A stretch of DNA of 64,000 bases from Marchantia polymorpha subsp. ruderalis (lineage: Eukaryota > Streptophyta > Marchantiopsida > Marchantiales > Marchantiaceae): the NCBI GenBank assembly GCA_037833965.1, contig AP031355.1, positions 14,533,501 to 14,597,500 on the forward strand, written 5' to 3'. The position numbers and the translations under genes are program-made. The notes beneath the pieces were generated by a model. That model saw only the letters and a program-made list of their open reading frames with translations. It was not told where the DNA came from and made no database searches. Shown one piece after another: positions 60,801 through 64,000 of this stretch (the stretch's first letter is position 1; each line of letters starts with the position of its first letter).

Positions 60801-62985
60801 TCGTCGAAGAATACATCAAAAAGTAATATATATAGTATCTTAACGGCACTTATTGTCACCAAAATTAATTCGATGATATGACTCAATATCGTGTTGTATA
60901 CTTATATACATAAAGCACCTTTACATTTAATTATTTGACCATTGAGTGATATGGTTTCAACTTGTGTGATGAGAGTCATTTTATTGTCAAGAATGTTGGT
61001 TGAATTCAAGATCCTCACTACCTGATGTTAGGGTTGTGAATTTAACAAACAAAAATGTAGACAATCTTGTATATTCATTCATACTTTAAAATGAGCCTTT
61101 ACGATAAGTTTTGGACTTTCAAAATCTGTTGGCTAACACATAGTTTGAATTGCATAGCCTTGAAAAAGCTAACAAATATAACTCACAATTGGTTTTGGGG
61201 AGAACATCTATAGAGATTAACATTTGAAGTTGAGCTTATTTTGAGTAGGTTATTCCGATGATCTTCTTACAGTTTTTTTCTATCCATATGACCTGTTTAC
61301 TGATTTTGTGGAGATAAGTGAAAGGTTGGACTCTTTCAATTACACAAGTACTAAGTTGTTGAGTTTGGAATTTATGAAAAGCAAACATGAGTTTATAGTG
61401 TATGTTGTATATTATGCAGATCATAACAACAATGTAAGTATATTAAATTGATTATTTTTCAAAGTATGATTTGGTGCCGTCTTTTCCATTATAACTTTCT
61501 GAAATTTTCATTTATCTAGATAATATGTATATTCAAGCAGTATTTCACACATCATGAAGATTTCTTTAAATTATAAGTATATTGAAGAGGTCATTCCAAT
61601 ATAAAAATATATAGAGCTGAATACATAAAGTACAAATGAAAGTTTTAGGAAACCAAAATGAAATGCAAAAGCTGATTGATTTTGATAAATTTGGAATTTT
61701 TTTAAAACGAAACCTTCATCTCTTCAAAACTAAGTTATCTGATGAAAATCTCAATTACGTATTTCAAATTTATTTTTTATTTTATGTATCCCAACTATAA
61801 CATAATGCAATATAAATAGAAAGTGATTTATGAATTGATTATTCTTAATGATAAAGTTATGTTTGAGTACCCTATCATTTATTACGTTCTTGTAGATTAT
61901 AAGATAATTTTGATTCAAAGAAATTTCAGAACTTATATATTTTTAATTAATTCAGGTCTTGTTGGGCCCTAATTTGTTACACAATGTTTTGTTAGACTAA
62001 TTAGCTATTTCTACATAAGAATGTTAAAAAAATTCCTTGTAAGACAAATTGAATTTCAGTTAATGACTTTTTCTTTTTCTTTTTTAACTTATGACTACGC
62101 TGAATCATGTTTTGCTTTTATTAACTTTTTAGAAAATTTTATCACTGTGTATTTCGAGAGCAATTAAATTCTGAGTTTGAGAGCTACTAATGGCAATCTT
62201 GACCAAGGATTATTATTATAATTACCAATTTTGACGAAAATGTAAATTTGAGTATTTCAAACAAACCTCAAGAAGTAAACAATCAACGTGTTTTGCATAT
62301 TGCGCAATATTAATTTTTATCCAAACTATTAGTACTTTTTGATAGCAATTATTTGTGATTATAGATTCTCAACTGAAGATTCATGTGCTTTGAATTCTAA
62401 GTTTATGCTACATGACAATTTTTCTTGAAAGACTTCTCATCAACATAAACATAAAGATTGAATGAGAACGGAGGACTTTAAATTTTATTTCAGTCAAATT
62501 TGATTTTGATAATTCTCTCTTGTACATTATATATATATATATATATATATATATACTTACTACATACACATTAAGATGTATAAAGTTTGTAAAGCAACTA
62601 TGATGCAAGAAGTTGCATATCTGCCAAACTTCACTACTGTAATGAGTTTTTTTTGCATTATCTAGTAGAGATTCTAGATGGGTGAAACCTTTACGAAGAA
62701 TCAAGAGTAATAACGCAAAATCTTGATATAAATTTTAGAGAGATGAAACTTTTAAGAAAAAAGGTTGTAAGAAATTAAATGATTTTTTAGCTCAAATTAA
62801 CTAAGTTGAAATGAGATAAATTTTATTTTTTATATATTACTTATGTAGATAAATAAAATTCTACCACTAAATAACAGAGCCAGCAAACATCTATGTGATA
62901 TGATAAAGTATGATATATTGGTTGGATATAGCACGGATAGTTGAACTAAGTATATCCAATGTGTCTCAAATGGATGTGACTTTAC
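60801..62985. other. AT-rich block without genes
   Basis: AT-rich and CG-poor. It holds an AT dinucleotide microsatellite of about 28 bp (62528-62555). No gene recognised. Confidence 0.45.
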
Positions 62986-63332
62986 TGTAACAAATGACGA
63001 GCACGATGGGGGCACACAATAGCAGGCAACAACGAGGAGCAGCCGCGGTGCGATAGCCGAATGCCGGGGCTGGCGAGAGGGTTCGACGGAATTGTGAGAT
63101 GGAGACGGAGCGGGAGAGGAGAATCCAGGCCATTACCAGCGGATCCGTGCGGAAGCTCGGCAAAATTGAGAACGCGAATGCTGCCGAGAGTTGGATTTAA
63201 GATTTGCTCAGCGCCAACATCCCCAAGAAGATCGATGAGTGTGGAGTTGAGGAAATTCGCGCTAGGGCTTAACAAACGGTCGAGAGGCGTTGGAAGCAAT
63301 GGCGGTTGCGGCATGGCCTGACAATCTGGCAA
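62982..63332 (-). CDS. Possible exon of an unknown gene in a CpG-rich patch
   Basis: A 116-codon minus-strand frame sits in a sharply GC- and CpG-richer patch (about 63000-63460) at the edge of an AT-rich block. The predicted peptide is Leu/Pro/Ser-rich (NFLNSTLIDLLGDVGAEQIL) and looks protein-like rather than low-complexity, but I recognise no family. Frames are open on the plus strand too (63061-63321), as expected in GC-rich DNA. It could be a first exon plus promoter CpG patch of a minus-strand gene running into the AT-rich block, or a gene fragment. Confidence 0.25.
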   Translation of the reverse strand: MPDCQAMPQPPLLPTPLDRLLSPSANFLNSTLIDLLGDVGAEQILNPTLGSIRVLNFAELPHGSAGNGLDSPLPLRLHLTIPSNPLASPGIRLSHRGCSSLLPAIVCPHRARHLLQ

Positions 63333-63460
63333 CCATGGCCTCCTGAATCACCTCATCCGCTTGGCTCGTGCATGCTGCTGATTCAGGGCCCCGCTCTGCA
63401 TCATGTAGACGCACAACGAGTCCGGATCTTGGCAGGCGAGCTCTCGCTGCGGGAGTCGAA

Positions 63461-64000
63461 AGAAAACTAGGGAAGGGCGAATTTTTTCGAGTATTTTTTG
63501 TCTCGAGGCGCTTCGTACTTATTATTTTCTCAGGATTTTTTATCTTTCTTGACTGAAGCTAGTCAGGCAATGAATCGAGGCCTTCGCGAGAGCTGTGTCA
63601 CCGCAATCCTTCATGATTGAGTGAGCATTTATTCAAAAACCGGAACACAGCTCGCGGTGTGTGGAAAATGAATTCGGGAAGTTTGATGACCGACGAGGTT
63701 TGAAGGAAACAATCGGGAGAGGTGTGAATTTGGTTACAATCCCATCTTCTGTTCACCAATCTCGTTTCAACGACGGTCACTGCATTCTGCTTTTCTCAAC
63801 TTACAAAGAATTAGCAAGTGAAATTCGATGCCGAAGTACCTCTAACGCAGCAGAGGAGCAAAGTTTCCCGGGGAATTAAGGTAAAAGCGAACGAGAGGAG
63901 TCTTTCACGAACATAAGATCTTTGGGCAACTGGCGTTGCCTTTAATTCACAAAACTGAAAGTGTGATTGTGATGTTGCTGCTGAGTGTTAAACTTTGTGA
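63461..64000. other. Window end, nothing recognised
   Basis: Mid-GC sequence with short frames only (63661-63879 plus; 63598-63780 minus). Confidence 0.35.

Noticed and set aside
59787-60826. Overlapping frames of 171 and 175 codons (plus) and 120 codons (minus)
   Set aside because: They overlap in different frames and strands, have no recognised motifs, and lack convincing start context or splice structure.

Overview
The window looks like repeat-rich nuclear DNA of a land plant, most likely a liverwort of the Marchantia polymorpha type. The pointers are an A-type (CYP71-clan) cytochrome P450 with one intron, plant Copia and Ty3/Gypsy-type fossils, a plant-style HMG-box relic, and a coiled-coil transposon ORF family that I recall from Marchantia predicted proteins. 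That last point is memory, not a search. Only one host gene can be defended as intact in 64 kb.

Layout. 1-9.4 kb is a nest: a LINE fragment on the minus strand is interrupted by LTR element B (minus strand, 5' LTR plus start of gag), and B's gag is interrupted by the 3' end of a related LTR of opposite orientation (copy A) that runs off the left edge. These LTRs are very large (copy B about 3.6 kb) and carry a long ORF upstream of a TATA box. 9.4-11.0 kb is AT-rich filler. 11.0-12.5 kb is a decayed head-to-tail array of HMG-box units, followed by a small CpG-rich islet. 13.1-17.5 kb is an ancient Copia fossil with a 69-bp minisatellite grown inside its reverse transcriptase region.

17.5-25.6 kb holds no gene I can support. 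25.6-27.3 kb is the P450 gene (minus strand, two exons, 525 residues). 27.3-31.5 kb is its upstream flank and unassigned DNA. 33.0-37.5 kb is a solo Copia-type LTR split by a complete-ended hAT DNA transposon with an exact 8-bp target duplication, matching terminal inverted repeats and a broken transposase gene.

37.5-64 kb alternates between strongly AT-rich blocks (37.5-40.4, 44.1-48.5, 60.8-63.0 kb) and mid-GC blocks (40.4-44.1, 48.5-60.8 kb) without convincing genes. The notable items there are a pair of abutting near-perfect palindromes at 50.8 kb and a 48-bp hairpin at 58.1 kb. A CpG-rich patch at 63.0-63.5 kb contains an open frame that could be an exon.

No operon-like cooperation exists here. 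The window records waves of transposon insertion and AT-ward decay around a lone P450 gene. No novel multi-gene system is supported. The most unusual structures are the ORF-bearing giant LTRs, the HMG-box array, the Copia minisatellite and the double palindrome.
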